From Ornithinimicrobium cavernae (GTDB taxonomy: Bacteria > Actinomycetota > Actinomycetes > Actinomycetales > Dermatophilaceae), in NCBI RefSeq assembly GCF_003121625.1, contig NZ_QDDJ01000010.1, positions 1 through 64,000 on the forward strand: a stretch of 64,000 nt of DNA, written 5' to 3'. A model generated the notes under the pieces. The model was not told where the DNA came from. It did not search any database and saw nothing but the letters and a program-made list of their open reading frames with translations. Position numbers and translations under genes: made by a program. This document shows, piece after piece, positions 7,794-17,284 of the stretch (position 1 is its first letter; each line of letters begins with the position of its first letter).

Positions 7794-8741
7794 TCAGCCG
7801 GCGGCAGGTGCGACCTGGGAGAGCGCGATCCCGTCGAGGATGTCGTGCTCCGAGGCGCGCACAGTGGTCAGTCCGGAGTCGTGCTGCACGCGTTGGATGA
7901 CGCTGCGCCACACCAGCGCACCGGCGCCGATGACGTCCACCCGTCCCTCGTGCATGTAGGGCAGCGCCGCCCGCTCGTCCCGGGTCATCTGCACCAGGGC
8001 GGTGCACGCGGCGATAACCTGCTCGGCCGGCAGCTCGGCGCCGTGGATGGCCTCGGGCCGGTAGGTGTCCAGCCCCAGTGCGTGCGCGGTGACGGTCGTG
8101 ACCGAACCAGCGACACCGACCAGCGTGCCGACCCCGCTGAGGTCGACCTGCTCGGCCGCGGCGTTGACAGCCACGGTGATGTCCCCGAGCGCGGGCCAGA
8201 CCTCGGCCTCGGTGGGTGGGTCGCTGCGCAGGTGCCGCTCGGTCATCCGGACACAGCCGATGTCCACCGAGACGGACTGCTCGACGGTCTGGCTCCCGCG
8301 CACGAACTCGGTGGAGCCGCCCCCGATATCGACCACGAGATACGGCGCCGCTGCGGCCTCCAGACCGGTGGTGGCCCCGGCGAAGGACAGCGCAGCCTCC
8401 TCCTGGCCGGTGATGACCTCGGGCGCGGTGCCGAACGCGGCGAAGGCGTCCCGGACACCGGCGACGAAGTCAGCCGCGTTGGAGGCGTCCCGCGAGGCGG
8501 AGGTCGCCACGAACCGCACGGACGCACATCCCGCCTCCTCGCACAGGGTCGCGTAGTCCGCGGCGGCGGCCAGCGTGCGGGCCATCGGCTCGGCACCGAT
8601 CCTTCCCGTGGCGTCGACGCCGTGCCCGAGCCGCACGATCCGCATCTCCCGGTGCACCTCCTCGAGCCCACCCGGAGTCACGTCCGCGATCAGCAGTCGG
8701 ATCGAGTTGGTGCCGCAGTCGATCGCCCCGACCCGCGTCAT
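7794..8741 (-). CDS. Ppx/GppA family exopolyphosphatase/pppGpp phosphatase
   Basis: The 315-residue protein is of the actin-like ATPase fold. It starts [12 protein letters not shown] (phosphate-1 loop), has Val-Asp-Ile-Gly-Gly-Gly-Ser-Thr-Glu in the middle (phosphate-2) and Val-Gly-Val-Ala-Gly-Ser-Val-Thr-Thr later. The length matches the short actinobacterial Ppx lacking the C-terminal HD domain of E. coli Ppx. It should hydrolyse polyphosphate and possibly pppGpp, linking phosphate storage and the stringent response. The ATG at 8741 overlaps the DUF501 stop by four bases (ATGA), indicating translational coupling. It corresponds in position to Rv1026 of M. tuberculosis. Confidence 0.93.
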   Translation of the reverse strand: MTRVGAIDCGTNSIRLLIADVTPGGLEEVHREMRIVRLGHGVDATGRIGAEPMARTLAAAADYATLCEEAGCASVRFVATSASRDASNAADFVAGVRDAFAAFGTAPEVITGQEEAALSFAGATTGLEAAAAPYLVVDIGGGSTEFVRGSQTVEQSVSVDIGCVRMTERHLRSDPPTEAEVWPALGDITVAVNAAAEQVDLSGVGTLVGVAGSVTTVTAHALGLDTYRPEAIHGAELPAEQVIAACTALVQMTRDERAALPYMHEGRVDVIGAGALVWRSVIQRVQHDSGLTTVRASEHDILDGIALSQVAPAAG

Positions 8742-9307
8742 ACCGGCTCCTCCGAGGTCGTTCCGTCGGCTGCTGCCGGGTCGACGGCCATCTCGTCCTG
8801 CTCGGCGCAGCAGCCGTCGCGCCACCACTGCGGCAGGGCGGCCAGCGCCTCGTCCCCGAGGGGGTTGACGCCCGGCCCGACGGCCAGCGAGTGCGCCACC
8901 AGCACGTGCAGGCACTTGACCCGCGTGGGCATGCCGCCGGCGGAGATGCCCTCGATCTCCGGGACCGAGCCGAGCTCCGCCCGCCGGGCCAGATAGTCCT
9001 GGTGCGCCTCGGCATACCGGCTCGCCAGCTCCTGGTCGTGCTGGAGCCGCTCGGTCATCTCCCGCATCATCCCCTCGCTCTCCAGCGTGGAGATTGCGCC
9101 GGTCAGCCGGGGGCAGGTGGCGTAGAACGAGGTGGGGAACGGCGTGCCGTCGGGCAGGCGCGGCTCCGTGCGCACCACGTCGGGGCAGCCGCACGGGCAG
9201 CGGTGGGCGATCGCGACGACACCGCGCGGCACCCGGCCGAGCTGCCGGTGGATGGTGGCCAGGTCCTCCTCGGTGGGGACCTGGTGGTGCTCAGCGCTGG
9301 TCGGCAT
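8738..9307 (-). CDS. DUF501 domain protein, 189 aa
   Basis: This is a soluble protein with a Cys-rich core: Cys-Pro-Cys-Gly-Cys-Pro near residue 37, Ala-Thr-Cys-Pro-Arg-Leu near 64, and a late Asp-Gly-Cys-Cys. That is the pattern of DUF501 proteins found between FtsB-like and Ppx genes throughout Actinomycetota. The cysteines suggest metal or iron-sulfur binding, but the function is not established. It overlaps the ftsB-like gene by 17 bases and ppx by four, so the three are tightly coupled. The positional equivalent in M. tuberculosis is Rv1025. Confidence 0.9.
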   Translation of the reverse strand: MPTSAEHHQVPTEEDLATIHRQLGRVPRGVVAIAHRCPCGCPDVVRTEPRLPDGTPFPTSFYATCPRLTGAISTLESEGMMREMTERLQHDQELASRYAEAHQDYLARRAELGSVPEIEGISAGGMPTRVKCLHVLVAHSLAVGPGVNPLGDEALAALPQWWRDGCCAEQDEMAVDPAAADGTTSEEPV

Positions 9308-9905
9308 CGTCGTCCGGGGCGTCCGTCGCGGGTGGTGTGCCGCCGGGGGTCGTCGGCACGCCGCCCTGCGGGGTCTGGCCCTCCGGCAGCCTCTCGTTGG
9401 CGGTGACGACCGACTCCCAGACCTGGCCGTACCAGGGCCGGTGGGCGTGCACGTCCTCGGTCACCGGGGTCATGCCGGGCAGCGGCTCGCTCAGCTGCTC
9501 GCCGGTGTCGTCGAGCACGGTGAAGGCGACCTCACCGGGCTTGACGAACCGCAGCCGCTCGCGGGCCTGCTGCTCGACGTAGGCATCGTCCTCCCACCGC
9601 TCCAGCTCGGCCTCGATGCTGGCGATCTTGTCCTGCTCGGCGGCGATCATCTGCTCCGCGCGGGAGATGGCGGCACGCTGGTCGAGGTAGCCGCGCAGCG
9701 TCGGCGTGAGGAACAGCGCCAGGAAGCCGAGGAGCACGATGAGGGCACCGAGCCGCCACAGGTGCGGCGGGGTCTGCCGCCGGCCGGTCGTCGCTGGCGC
9801 TGCCCGGGGCGCGGAGCGGGGTGCGCTGGTCGGCCGGGCACGTGGCGCCGGCCGCTTGGCGCCCGGGCGCGACGAACCCCGGCCGGGGCCGCGGTTGGTG
9901 GCCAT
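9291..9905 (-). CDS. ftsB: FtsB/DivIC-like septum formation initiator
   Basis: The 204-residue bitopic protein has a basic, Pro/Ala-rich cytoplasmic N-terminus (about 1-48), one membrane helix (about 52-70), then a periplasmic coiled coil (about 75-110). The coiled coil ends in Ala-Arg-Glu-Arg-Leu-Arg-Phe-Val-Lys-Pro-Gly-Glu, the conserved end motif of DivIC/FtsB. The C-terminal tail is Pro/Thr/Asp-rich and low in complexity. FtsB acts with FtsL and FtsQ at the division septum. It sits 65 bases downstream of eno on the same strand, as in other actinobacteria (Rv1024 position). Confidence 0.88.
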   Translation of the reverse strand: MATNRGPGRGSSRPGAKRPAPRARPTSAPRSAPRAAPATTGRRQTPPHLWRLGALIVLLGFLALFLTPTLRGYLDQRAAISRAEQMIAAEQDKIASIEAELERWEDDAYVEQQARERLRFVKPGEVAFTVLDDTGEQLSEPLPGMTPVTEDVHAHRPWYGQVWESVVTANERLPEGQTPQGGVPTTPGGTPPATDAPDDDADQR

Positions 9906-9970
9906 CTGCTCCTCCTCCCAGGAGTATGCCGAGTGCTCGGGTCAGCGGACCGGTGCCGGTCCTGGCGTGG

Positions 9971-11287
<1,317 letters not shown>

Positions 11288-11335
11288 TCACCCCGAGCCT
11301 AACGGCCCGGGCCCGCCAACCTCGACCGGGCGCAC

Positions 11336-11482
11336 CGTGACACGAGATTCCGGCCCACCGGGCGCACCGTGACACGAGATCCCGGCCCACCCACTCACCG
11401 TGACACGAGATCCCGGCCCACCGGGCGCATCGTGACACGAGATCCCGGCCCACCCACTCACCGTGACACCAGATCCCGGTCA
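11336..11482. repeat. Compound tandem repeat, 63-bp super-unit of 32 + 31 bp
   Basis: Two sub-units alternate: CGTGACACGAGATCCCGGCC followed either by CACCGGGCGCA(C/T) (32 bp) or by CACCCACTCAC (31 bp). Starts are at 11336, 11368, 11399, 11431 and a degenerate fifth copy at 11462. The pair therefore repeats with a 63-bp period. The array fills the gap between the SpoU methylase stop and eno. It has no CRISPR-like unique spacers, since both alternating parts recur. Confidence 0.9.
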
Positions 11483-11484
11483 CC

Positions 11485-12342
11485 TCAGGTCTGGCTGCCC
11501 CGCTGCTGCAGCGCCTCGTGCAGCACGACCGATCCGGCCACCGCGGCGTTGAGCGAGCTGGCCGCGCCGACCATCGGGATGCTCACGACCGCGTCGCAGG
11601 CCTCGCGCCAGGCGCGGGTCAGCCCCCGGGTCTCGTTGCCGACGACGAGGACGGTCGGGCCGGTCAGGTCCGTCTCGCGCAGCACGGAGTCACCCCCCTC
11701 GTCCAGGCCCAGGACCTGCCACGGGACCCCGTCCCGCTCCCGCCGGCCCTCCAGCCAGGCGAGCACCTCGGCGTGCGAGGGCACCCGCACCACGGGGACG
11801 GTGAGCATCGAGCCCGTGCTGGCGCGGACGCACCGCGGGTCGTAGGGGTCGGACGCGTGACCGGTCACCACCACACCGGAGCCGCCGAAGGCGTCGACCG
11901 AACGGACCAGGGTCCCGATGTTGCCCGGGCTGCCGGGGCGGTCGAACACCGTGATCAGGGGTGGCTGCGATGAACGCTGGGCGGCGGCGCCGAGCAGCCG
12001 GTCCAGGTCGTCCCGGGGCAGCTCCACGACGGCGAGCAGCTCGGGGGCCGACTCCTCCTTGCCGCCCAGCTCGGCCAGCAGCTCCTCGGCCAGCACCGCG
12101 CGCTGGTCCGCGACCACGGAGTCCCACACACCCTCGGCCCACGAGGACAGGTCCTGGTCCCTGCGCAGCAGCGCGTGCACCGGCCACCCGTGCTCCAGCG
12201 CCAGGGTCAGCGGGCGCACGCCCTGCACGAGGAACTCGCGGTGGCGGTTGCGCTTCGTGCGGTTGCCCAACAGCGAGTGCCACTGCTGGAAGGTCGCGTT
12301 GCGGCTGCGGATCCGCAGGACGCGGTCCTGCCCCGCGCTCAT
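11485..12342 (-). CDS. TrmH/SpoU family RNA 2'-O-methyltransferase
   Basis: This 285-residue protein has a SpoU N-terminal substrate-binding domain (about 1-120: Lys-Arg-Asn-Arg-His-Arg-Glu-Phe-Leu-Val-Gln-Gly) and a C-terminal trefoil-knot SPOUT methylase. Motif 1 is Ser-Pro-Gly-Asn-Ile-Gly-Thr-Leu-Val-Arg-Ser. Motif 2 is Val-Val-Gly-Asn-Glu-Thr-Arg-Gly-Leu, and motif 3 is Ile-Pro-Met-Val-Gly-Ala-Ala-Ser-Ser-Leu-Asn. It should methylate a ribose in rRNA or tRNA using S-adenosylmethionine; the target base cannot be told. The ATG at 12342 was chosen because the upstream extension of the frame is low-complexity and overlaps mazG. The gene follows mazG by 37 bases. Confidence 0.92.
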   Translation of the reverse strand: MSAGQDRVLRIRSRNATFQQWHSLLGNRTKRNRHREFLVQGVRPLTLALEHGWPVHALLRRDQDLSSWAEGVWDSVVADQRAVLAEELLAELGGKEESAPELLAVVELPRDDLDRLLGAAAQRSSQPPLITVFDRPGSPGNIGTLVRSVDAFGGSGVVVTGHASDPYDPRCVRASTGSMLTVPVVRVPSHAEVLAWLEGRRERDGVPWQVLGLDEGGDSVLRETDLTGPTVLVVGNETRGLTRAWREACDAVVSIPMVGAASSLNAAVAGSVVLHEALQQRGSQT

Positions 12343-12379
12343 GCTCTGGCCCGCGGCCGGCGGATGAGGGCGACCGGAC

Positions 12380-13456
12380 TCATGGGGCAGGGCCGAAGTC
12401 GACCGACGCCAGCTCTCGCAGCAGCTCGCGCAGCGCGGCGGAGGGGTCGACGCCCGCGGCACGGGCAGCCAGGACCACGTCCATGAGCCGTGCGGCGACG
12501 ACGCCACTGCACTCGGCCTCCACTGCCGTCGCCTCCGCCCCCGCCGCCTCCACTGCCGCTGCCTCGGCTCCCGACGCTCCGCCGGCACCGACCTCGCCCC
12601 TTCCCAGCCGGGCGTCGATCTCGGCCCGCAGCCGGTCGGCGAGCCCGGCCCGTTCCAGCCGTGAGGCGACCTTGGCGGCGCGGGCGAGCGCCGGCATACC
12701 GGCCGGGATGCCCTCCAGGGGGTGCTCCCGGTGCGGCTTCTCGACAGCCTTCAGCTGCTCCCAGTTCGCCTCCACCGCAGCGGCATCGGCGGCCTCGACG
12801 TCGGCGAAGACGTGCGGGTGGCGGTGCACCAGCTTGTCCACGAGCCGGGCACTGACGTCGTCGATGTCGAAGCCGTCCGCACGCTCGGCCGCCACCCGGG
12901 CATGGAAGACGACCTGCAGCAGGACGTCGCCCAGCTCCTCGACGATGTGGTCGTCATCACCCGACTCCAGCGCCTCGACGGCCTCGTGCGCCTCCTCCAC
13001 CATGTAGGGCACCAGGCTCTGGTGGGTCTGCTCCGCGTCCCACGGACACCCGCCCGGCGAGCGCAGCCGGTCCATGACCGCGACGACGTCGAGCAGCCGT
13101 GAGCCGGGCTGGTCCCACGAGCCGACCAGCACCTCCACCTCGGGCGCGGCCGCACCGCCTCTGCGGGTCGCCTCGGCCGCCAGCGCATCGGTGAGGCCCG
13201 GGTCACCGTCGGGCGAGCCGACCCACACGACCGTCGCCCCCGTGGCGCGGTCGAGCAGCTCTCGGGCCAGCTGCCGCGGGTCAGCCGACGCGGCGGTCAC
13301 CTCGGTGCCGGTGGCCCGTATGGCGCGTGGCTGGGGATCCGACAGGGTGCGGGCGAGCACGGCGCCGGCCTCCTCGACACGGCTCCACGCCTCGCGCGAC
13401 AGCAGGCCCGGGGCCAGCCTCGGCGAGGTCAGCAGGAGGCTGAGGCGACCGCTCAG
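12380..13456 (-). CDS. mazG: MazG nucleoside triphosphate pyrophosphohydrolase
   Basis: The MazG domain (about residues 130-240) contains Cys-Pro-Trp-Asp-Ala-Glu-Gln-Thr-His, Glu-Glu-Ala-His-Glu and Glu-Glu-Leu-Gly-Asp, the EExxE-type Mg2+ ligands. The later His-Arg-His-Pro-His-Val-Phe is the usual C-terminal half. MazG hydrolyses NTPs, including damaged dNTPs, to NMP and pyrophosphate. The N-terminal 110 residues are a degenerate domain usual in actinobacterial MazG. The likely start is a CTG at 13456 that overlaps the preceding TGA (CTGA); the nearest conventional in-frame start is GTG at 13492. A linker near residues 290-320 is an Ala/Glu-rich low-complexity insertion. Confidence 0.93.
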   Translation of the reverse strand: MSGRLSLLLTSPRLAPGLLSREAWSRVEEAGAVLARTLSDPQPRAIRATGTEVTAASADPRQLARELLDRATGATVVWVGSPDGDPGLTDALAAEATRRGGAAAPEVEVLVGSWDQPGSRLLDVVAVMDRLRSPGGCPWDAEQTHQSLVPYMVEEAHEAVEALESGDDDHIVEELGDVLLQVVFHARVAAERADGFDIDDVSARLVDKLVHRHPHVFADVEAADAAAVEANWEQLKAVEKPHREHPLEGIPAGMPALARAAKVASRLERAGLADRLRAEIDARLGRGEVGAGGASGAEAAAVEAAGAEATAVEAECSGVVAARLMDVVLAARAAGVDPSAALRELLRELASVDFGPAP

Positions 13457-13986
13457 TTCTGCGCCTCGGCGCCGGTCACCTGGGTGATCCACTCGGGGGT
13501 CTGCGCCACGACCTGGCCGTTCTCGGCGTCCCACTCGCCGTAGCGCGGGTTGACCTCGATCGTGAGGCCCTCGGTCGGCGGCAGCTGCTGGGCCGACTGG
13601 AGGTAGTTGATCGAGCGGTAGAGGTCGATGACGCTCTCACTGGGGTTCTGCAGGCCACCACCGCGCAGGTCGTTGACCAGCTGCGCGTCGGTGATCGGCG
13701 GGTTGCCGGCCTCGCGGTGCGCCTGCTCGGCCAGGTCGCCGTAGACGAGCAGGGTGAGCACGTCGGTGGGCGTGGTCGGCGACACCGGCAGGGTGTTGAA
13801 CTCCTTGGTCGCCTCCTGGACCTGGGCGACCGTGATCTCCTTGCCGTCGACCACGGCGGCCACCCCCGAGGACAGGCCGCTGTCGGAGCATCCGGAGAGC
13901 ACGAGGGCACCGGCCGCCGCGACGGCGAGCACGGTCGTCGAGCGACGGACACGGGTCAGGGAACTGGCTGCGATCCTCACGGGCAC
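13453..13986 (-). CDS. Lipoprotein with SurA N-terminal-like domain
   Basis: The 177-residue protein has an N-terminal signal with lipobox Leu-Ser-Gly-Cys at about residues 30-33, so it should be lipid-anchored on the outer face of the cytoplasmic membrane. The mature part begins Val-Ala-Ala-Val-Val-Asp-Gly-Lys-Glu-Ile-Thr-Val-Ala-Gln-Val, the start typical of SurA/PrsA chaperone N-terminal domains, but no PPIase domain follows. A membrane chaperone role is an inference. It starts with GTG at 13986 and its stop overlaps the mazG start, so the pair is coupled. A lipoprotein neighbours mazG in M. tuberculosis too (lpqU, Rv1022). Confidence 0.85.
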   Translation of the reverse strand: MPVRIAASSLTRVRRSTTVLAVAAAGALVLSGCSDSGLSSGVAAVVDGKEITVAQVQEATKEFNTLPVSPTTPTDVLTLLVYGDLAEQAHREAGNPPITDAQLVNDLRGGGLQNPSESVIDLYRSINYLQSAQQLPPTEGLTIEVNPRYGEWDAENGQVVAQTPEWITQVTGAEAQN

Positions 13987-14059
13987 ATCATGTCACCTGC
14001 CGCCGCGAGGTCGGTCAGGCGCTCGGAGTGACCCCTTCACGCGCTGGCCGCCTCACGTG

Positions 14060-15649
14060 TCAGGCGCTGTCCACGTCGCGGCGGCGCAGGCCGAGCACGG
14101 CCAGCGCCAGCAGCAGCGCGGCGACGGCCGTCAGGCCGGCCACCACCGGCCAGCCCATCGGCTCCAGGGGCAGGCGCGGGGTCAGGTTGAACGGCGAGAG
14201 GTCGCGCACGGACTCGGGGATCGTGAGCAGGTCACCGAGCCAGCCGACCACGAAGCAGCCGGCCAGGACCACCCAGCTCAGCACACCCAGCCTCGGCAGC
14301 CAGCCGTGCAGCGCCGCCGCGAGCCCACCGATGACCGCGACCGCGGGCAGGTAGGCGAGGGTGGCGCCGAGGAGCTCACCGAACCGGTCGGCGGAGCCGC
14401 TGACGAGGGTGTCAGCCACGGCGACGCCGAGGCCGGTGGCGAGCAGCACCAGCACGGTGCCGCCGGCCGTCACCGCGAGCCACCCCAGCTGCCAACCACG
14501 CCGCAGGATGCGCGTGGACAGCACCAGCTCGGCGCGGGCCTCGGACTCCTCCGCGCGCAGCCGGTGCACCGAGGACACCGTGAAGCACGCGACCACCAGC
14601 GCCAGGATGAGCAGGATCAGACCGAAGTAACCCGCCACGAGGTCGTCACCGCCGGCGGCACCGAACATGTCGGCCAGCTCCGGGTTGTCCTCCAGCATCG
14701 TGGTCACCTCGTTGCCGAAGGACCCGAAGGCCAGCCCGCCCAGGAACAGCCCGACGGCCCACCACAGCAGCGAGGAGCGCTGCTGGCGGAGCGCGAGCCC
14801 CGGCACCGAGGAGAGCAGGCGCGAAGCGCGCGGGGCACCCGGCCTGGTCGGCACGAGCCCGGCACCCACGTCACGGCGCCGGGTGAGCAGGACCGCGGCG
14901 ACGGTCAGCACCGCGGCGAGCGCGAGGGGCAGCAGCAGCGGCCACCACCGCTGGTCCCCGTAGGCGTTGACGGACTGCACCCAGCCGACCGGGGACAGCC
15001 AGGACGCCGCGCTGTCCCGGACGTCGCCCAGGGAGCGCAGCGCCCAGGAGACACCCAGGACCGCGACCGCCATGCCCAGCGCGGCACGGGAGTGCTCGGT
15101 CAGCTGCGCGGCGACGGCGGTGACCGCGACGAACACCAGCCCCAGGCACGCCATCGCCGCCCCGAACAGGAGCGAGCCACCGGCCGGCAGCCCGAGCCCG
15201 GCCAGCGACCCCGCGATGAGGAGGCCCACCACCAGGCTCGCGCCACCGACCACCACCAGGGCCGCGGCCAGCGGCGCGTGCCGTCCGAGGACGCCCGCGC
15301 GCAGCAGCTCGGTGCGGCCGGCCTCCTCCTCGGCGCGGGTGTGCCGCACGGTGAGGAAGATGGCCATGAGGGCAGCGCCCAGCGCCGCCGTGAGGTTGAT
15401 CTCGAAGACGGTGATGCCGCCGACACTGTCCAGGCCCTGGGGCGGGCCGCTCATGACGATGGCGGCGGGGCTGTTGCTCACGGTGGCGGCATAGCCGGCC
15501 CGCAGCTCGGGCGTGTTGTAGACGCCCTGCACCGCCGACGCCGAGGCGGCGACGATGCCGACGATCGCCACGACCCACACGGGCAGGTGGATCCGGTCCA
15601 GCCTCAGGAACAGGCGGACCATCTGTCCGGTGCCGGTCAGGCCGCTCAC
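14060..15649 (-). CDS. ABC-2 type exporter permease, 529 aa
   Basis: This is a large all-helical membrane protein with about 12 hydrophobic segments arranged as two similar halves, typical of actinobacterial exporters annotated as polyketide/antibiotic efflux permeases. There is a [12 protein letters not shown] motif after the second helix and a matching [11 protein letters not shown] motif in the second half; both are signatures of this family. The ATG at 15649 overlaps the ATPase stop by four bases. It pairs with that ATPase, and the divergent GbsR-type gene is the likely regulator. The substrate is unknown. Confidence 0.9.
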   Translation of the reverse strand: MSGLTGTGQMVRLFLRLDRIHLPVWVVAIVGIVAASASAVQGVYNTPELRAGYAATVSNSPAAIVMSGPPQGLDSVGGITVFEINLTAALGAALMAIFLTVRHTRAEEEAGRTELLRAGVLGRHAPLAAALVVVGGASLVVGLLIAGSLAGLGLPAGGSLLFGAAMACLGLVFVAVTAVAAQLTEHSRAALGMAVAVLGVSWALRSLGDVRDSAASWLSPVGWVQSVNAYGDQRWWPLLLPLALAAVLTVAAVLLTRRRDVGAGLVPTRPGAPRASRLLSSVPGLALRQQRSSLLWWAVGLFLGGLAFGSFGNEVTTMLEDNPELADMFGAAGGDDLVAGYFGLILLILALVVACFTVSSVHRLRAEESEARAELVLSTRILRRGWQLGWLAVTAGGTVLVLLATGLGVAVADTLVSGSADRFGELLGATLAYLPAVAVIGGLAAALHGWLPRLGVLSWVVLAGCFVVGWLGDLLTIPESVRDLSPFNLTPRLPLEPMGWPVVAGLTAVAALLLALAVLGLRRRDVDSA

Positions 15650-16695
15650 CGGTCCGCCCCCCTCGCGCTCCCGCGGCCCGCCCCCGCAGCCTCGCCCGTC
15701 GCCTCTCCCCCAGCCGCAGCCGTGGTGGCCCCGGCCGCCCGACCGACGGGCCCGGCAGCGTGACCTCCGCCGGCGCCGTCCGCGTGCTCAGGCGTCTGGT
15801 CCTGAGGCGGCAGCCGGTCGCCGTACTGGTTCAGGAAGAGCTCCTCCAGGGTGGGCGGGTGAGCCTGCAGGGACCGGATCCGCAACCCGGACAGGTGCGC
15901 GATCGCCTCGTCCAGGTGGTCGGTGTCGACCTTGAAGGTGACCCGGCCGTCCATGTGCTCCAGGTCGCTCACCCCGGCGATGCGGGACAGCCCGTCGGCG
16001 GGGCGGTCCGTCTCGGCGGTCACGGTCGTGCTGGTCAGGTGGCGCAGGTCGGCCAGCGTGCCGCTCTGCACGGTGCGACCGGCCCGGATGATGGAGATCC
16101 GGTCGCACAGGGCCTCCACCTCGGCCAGGATGTGGCTGCTCAGCAGGACGGTGCGCCCCTCGTCCCTGGCGCGGTGGATCCAGCTCTGGAAGACCTCCTC
16201 CATCAGGGGGTCCAAGCCGTTGGTCGGCTCGTCCAGGATCAGCAGGTCGGCGGTCGAGGCGAGCGCCGCGACGAGCGCGACCTTCTGCCGGTTGCCCTTG
16301 GAGTAGGTCCTGCTCTTCTTGCGCGGGTCGAGCTCGAAGTCGGACAGCAGCTCAGCACGGCGGGCCTCGTCCAGCCCGCCGCGCAGCCGGCCGATCAGGT
16401 CGATCACCTCGCCGCCGGTGAGCCCCGGCCAGAGCGCCACGTCACCGGGCACGTAGGCCAGGCGCCGGTGCAGGGTGGCCGCGTCGCGCCACGGGTCCCC
16501 GCCGAGCAGGGTCGTGCGCCCCGAGTCCGGCCGGAGCAGCCCGAGCAGCACCCGGATGGTGGTCGACTTGCCGGAGCCGTTCGGGCCGAGGAAGCCGTGC
16601 ACCTCCCCCTGCTCGACCGTCAGGTCCAGACCGTCGAGCGCGTGCGTCGAGCCGAACGACTTGTGCAGCTGGTCAACGACAATCGGTGCGTCCAT
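15646..16695 (-). CDS. ABC exporter ATP-binding protein, 349 aa
   Basis: The ATPase domain spans about 1-230: Walker A Gly-Pro-Asn-Gly-Ser-Gly-Lys-Ser-Thr, signature Tyr-Ser-Lys-Gly-Asn-Arg-Gln-Lys (the degenerate form common in drug-exporting DrrA-like proteins), Walker B [12 protein letters not shown], and a switch His in Leu-Ser-Ser-His-Ile-Leu. The C-terminal 50 residues are an Ala/Gly-rich low-complexity tail. It powers the ABC-2 permease encoded directly downstream with a 4-base overlap. The start at 16695 faces the divergent GbsR-type regulator across a 64-bp gap holding a palindromic operator. Confidence 0.95.
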   Translation of the reverse strand: MDAPIVVDQLHKSFGSTHALDGLDLTVEQGEVHGFLGPNGSGKSTTIRVLLGLLRPDSGRTTLLGGDPWRDAATLHRRLAYVPGDVALWPGLTGGEVIDLIGRLRGGLDEARRAELLSDFELDPRKKSRTYSKGNRQKVALVAALASTADLLILDEPTNGLDPLMEEVFQSWIHRARDEGRTVLLSSHILAEVEALCDRISIIRAGRTVQSGTLADLRHLTSTTVTAETDRPADGLSRIAGVSDLEHMDGRVTFKVDTDHLDEAIAHLSGLRIRSLQAHPPTLEELFLNQYGDRLPPQDQTPEHADGAGGGHAAGPVGRAAGATTAAAGGEATGEAAGAGRGSARGADR

Positions 16696-16715
16696 GCGTT
16701 AGAATCTACATCATC

Positions 16716-16731
16716 TTCACATTTTTGTGAA
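16716..16731. promoter_or_regulatory. Palindromic operator TTCACA-N4-TGTGAA
   Basis: The perfect inverted repeat TTCACATTTTTGTGAA lies in an AT-rich island between the divergent exporter ATPase (start 16695) and GbsR-type gene (start 16760). A weaker outer pair, TACAT/ATGTA at 16707-16711 and 16731-16735, extends it. The position is right for a dimeric winged-helix repressor controlling both genes, including itself. Confidence 0.75.
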
Positions 16732-16759
16732 TGTAATTAACACCACAGGAGGTTCCGCG

Positions 16760-17284
16760 ATGGCTGAGCAGGTGGCGCCGCAGGAGGGGCCCGACGGGTT
16801 CTCGGAGGCCCAGCTGGCCTACGTCGAGGACCTCGCCGCGACGATCACGGCCTCGGGCGTCCAGCGCATGCCCTCGCGGGTCTACGCGGCGATCCTGGTC
16901 AGCGAACAGGGCAGCATGACGGCGGCCCAGCTGGCCGCGACCCTGCAGGTGAGCCCCGCGGCGGTCTCGACCGCCGTGCGCTGGCTCACCCAGGTCGGCA
17001 TGGTCTCCCGGCGCAGCACACCGGGCAGCCGCCGGGAGCAGTATGTCGTCGACAGCGACTCCCTCATCCGCCTCATCGCCCACGACACCAGCGCCCTCAA
17101 CTCCTGGACGTCCGGGTTCGCGCGCGGCCTGGAGGTCGTCGAGCCCGGCAGCTCGGCGGCCCACCGGCTGGCCGAGCTCCGGGAGTTCTTCACCTTCCTC
17201 GTGGAGGAGATGGACGGCGTGATGCAGCGCTGGCAGGAGCGGAAGAATCAGTCCAGCCCGAGCCGCTCGGCCAGGAAGCGGTAG
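16760..17284 (+). CDS. GbsR/MarR family transcriptional regulator
   Basis: This 174-residue winged-helix protein has helix-turn-helix residues in about 45-85 (Met-Thr-Ala-Ala-Gln-Leu-Ala, then Ser-Pro-Ala-Ala-Val-Ser-Thr-Ala-Val-Arg-Trp-Leu) and a C-terminal dimerising helix. The ATG at 16760 follows a strong AGGAGG at 16747-16752. Divergent placement from an ABC exporter with a palindrome between them indicates that it represses the exporter, probably released by the exported compound. Its last 37 bases overlap the end of the convergent prolyl oligopeptidase gene. Confidence 0.9.
   Translation: MAEQVAPQEGPDGFSEAQLAYVEDLAATITASGVQRMPSRVYAAILVSEQGSMTAAQLAATLQVSPAAVSTAVRWLTQVGMVSRRSTPGSRREQYVVDSDSLIRLIAHDTSALNSWTSGFARGLEVVEPGSSAAHRLAELREFFTFLVEEMDGVMQRWQERKNQSSPSRSARKR

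Noticed and set aside
11336-11482. Possible CRISPR array
   Set aside because: The would-be spacers alternate between two fixed sequences and no cas gene is present, so it is a tandem repeat.
13754-15763. 669-codon open frame antisense to the exporter genes
   Set aside because: His/Gln/Arg-rich with no recognisable motif; opposite conserved membrane protein codons.
15646-16695. Degenerate signature Tyr-Ser-Lys-Gly-Asn in the exporter ATPase as a defect
   Set aside because: This variant is usual in DrrA-like exporter ATPases and does not imply inactivity.
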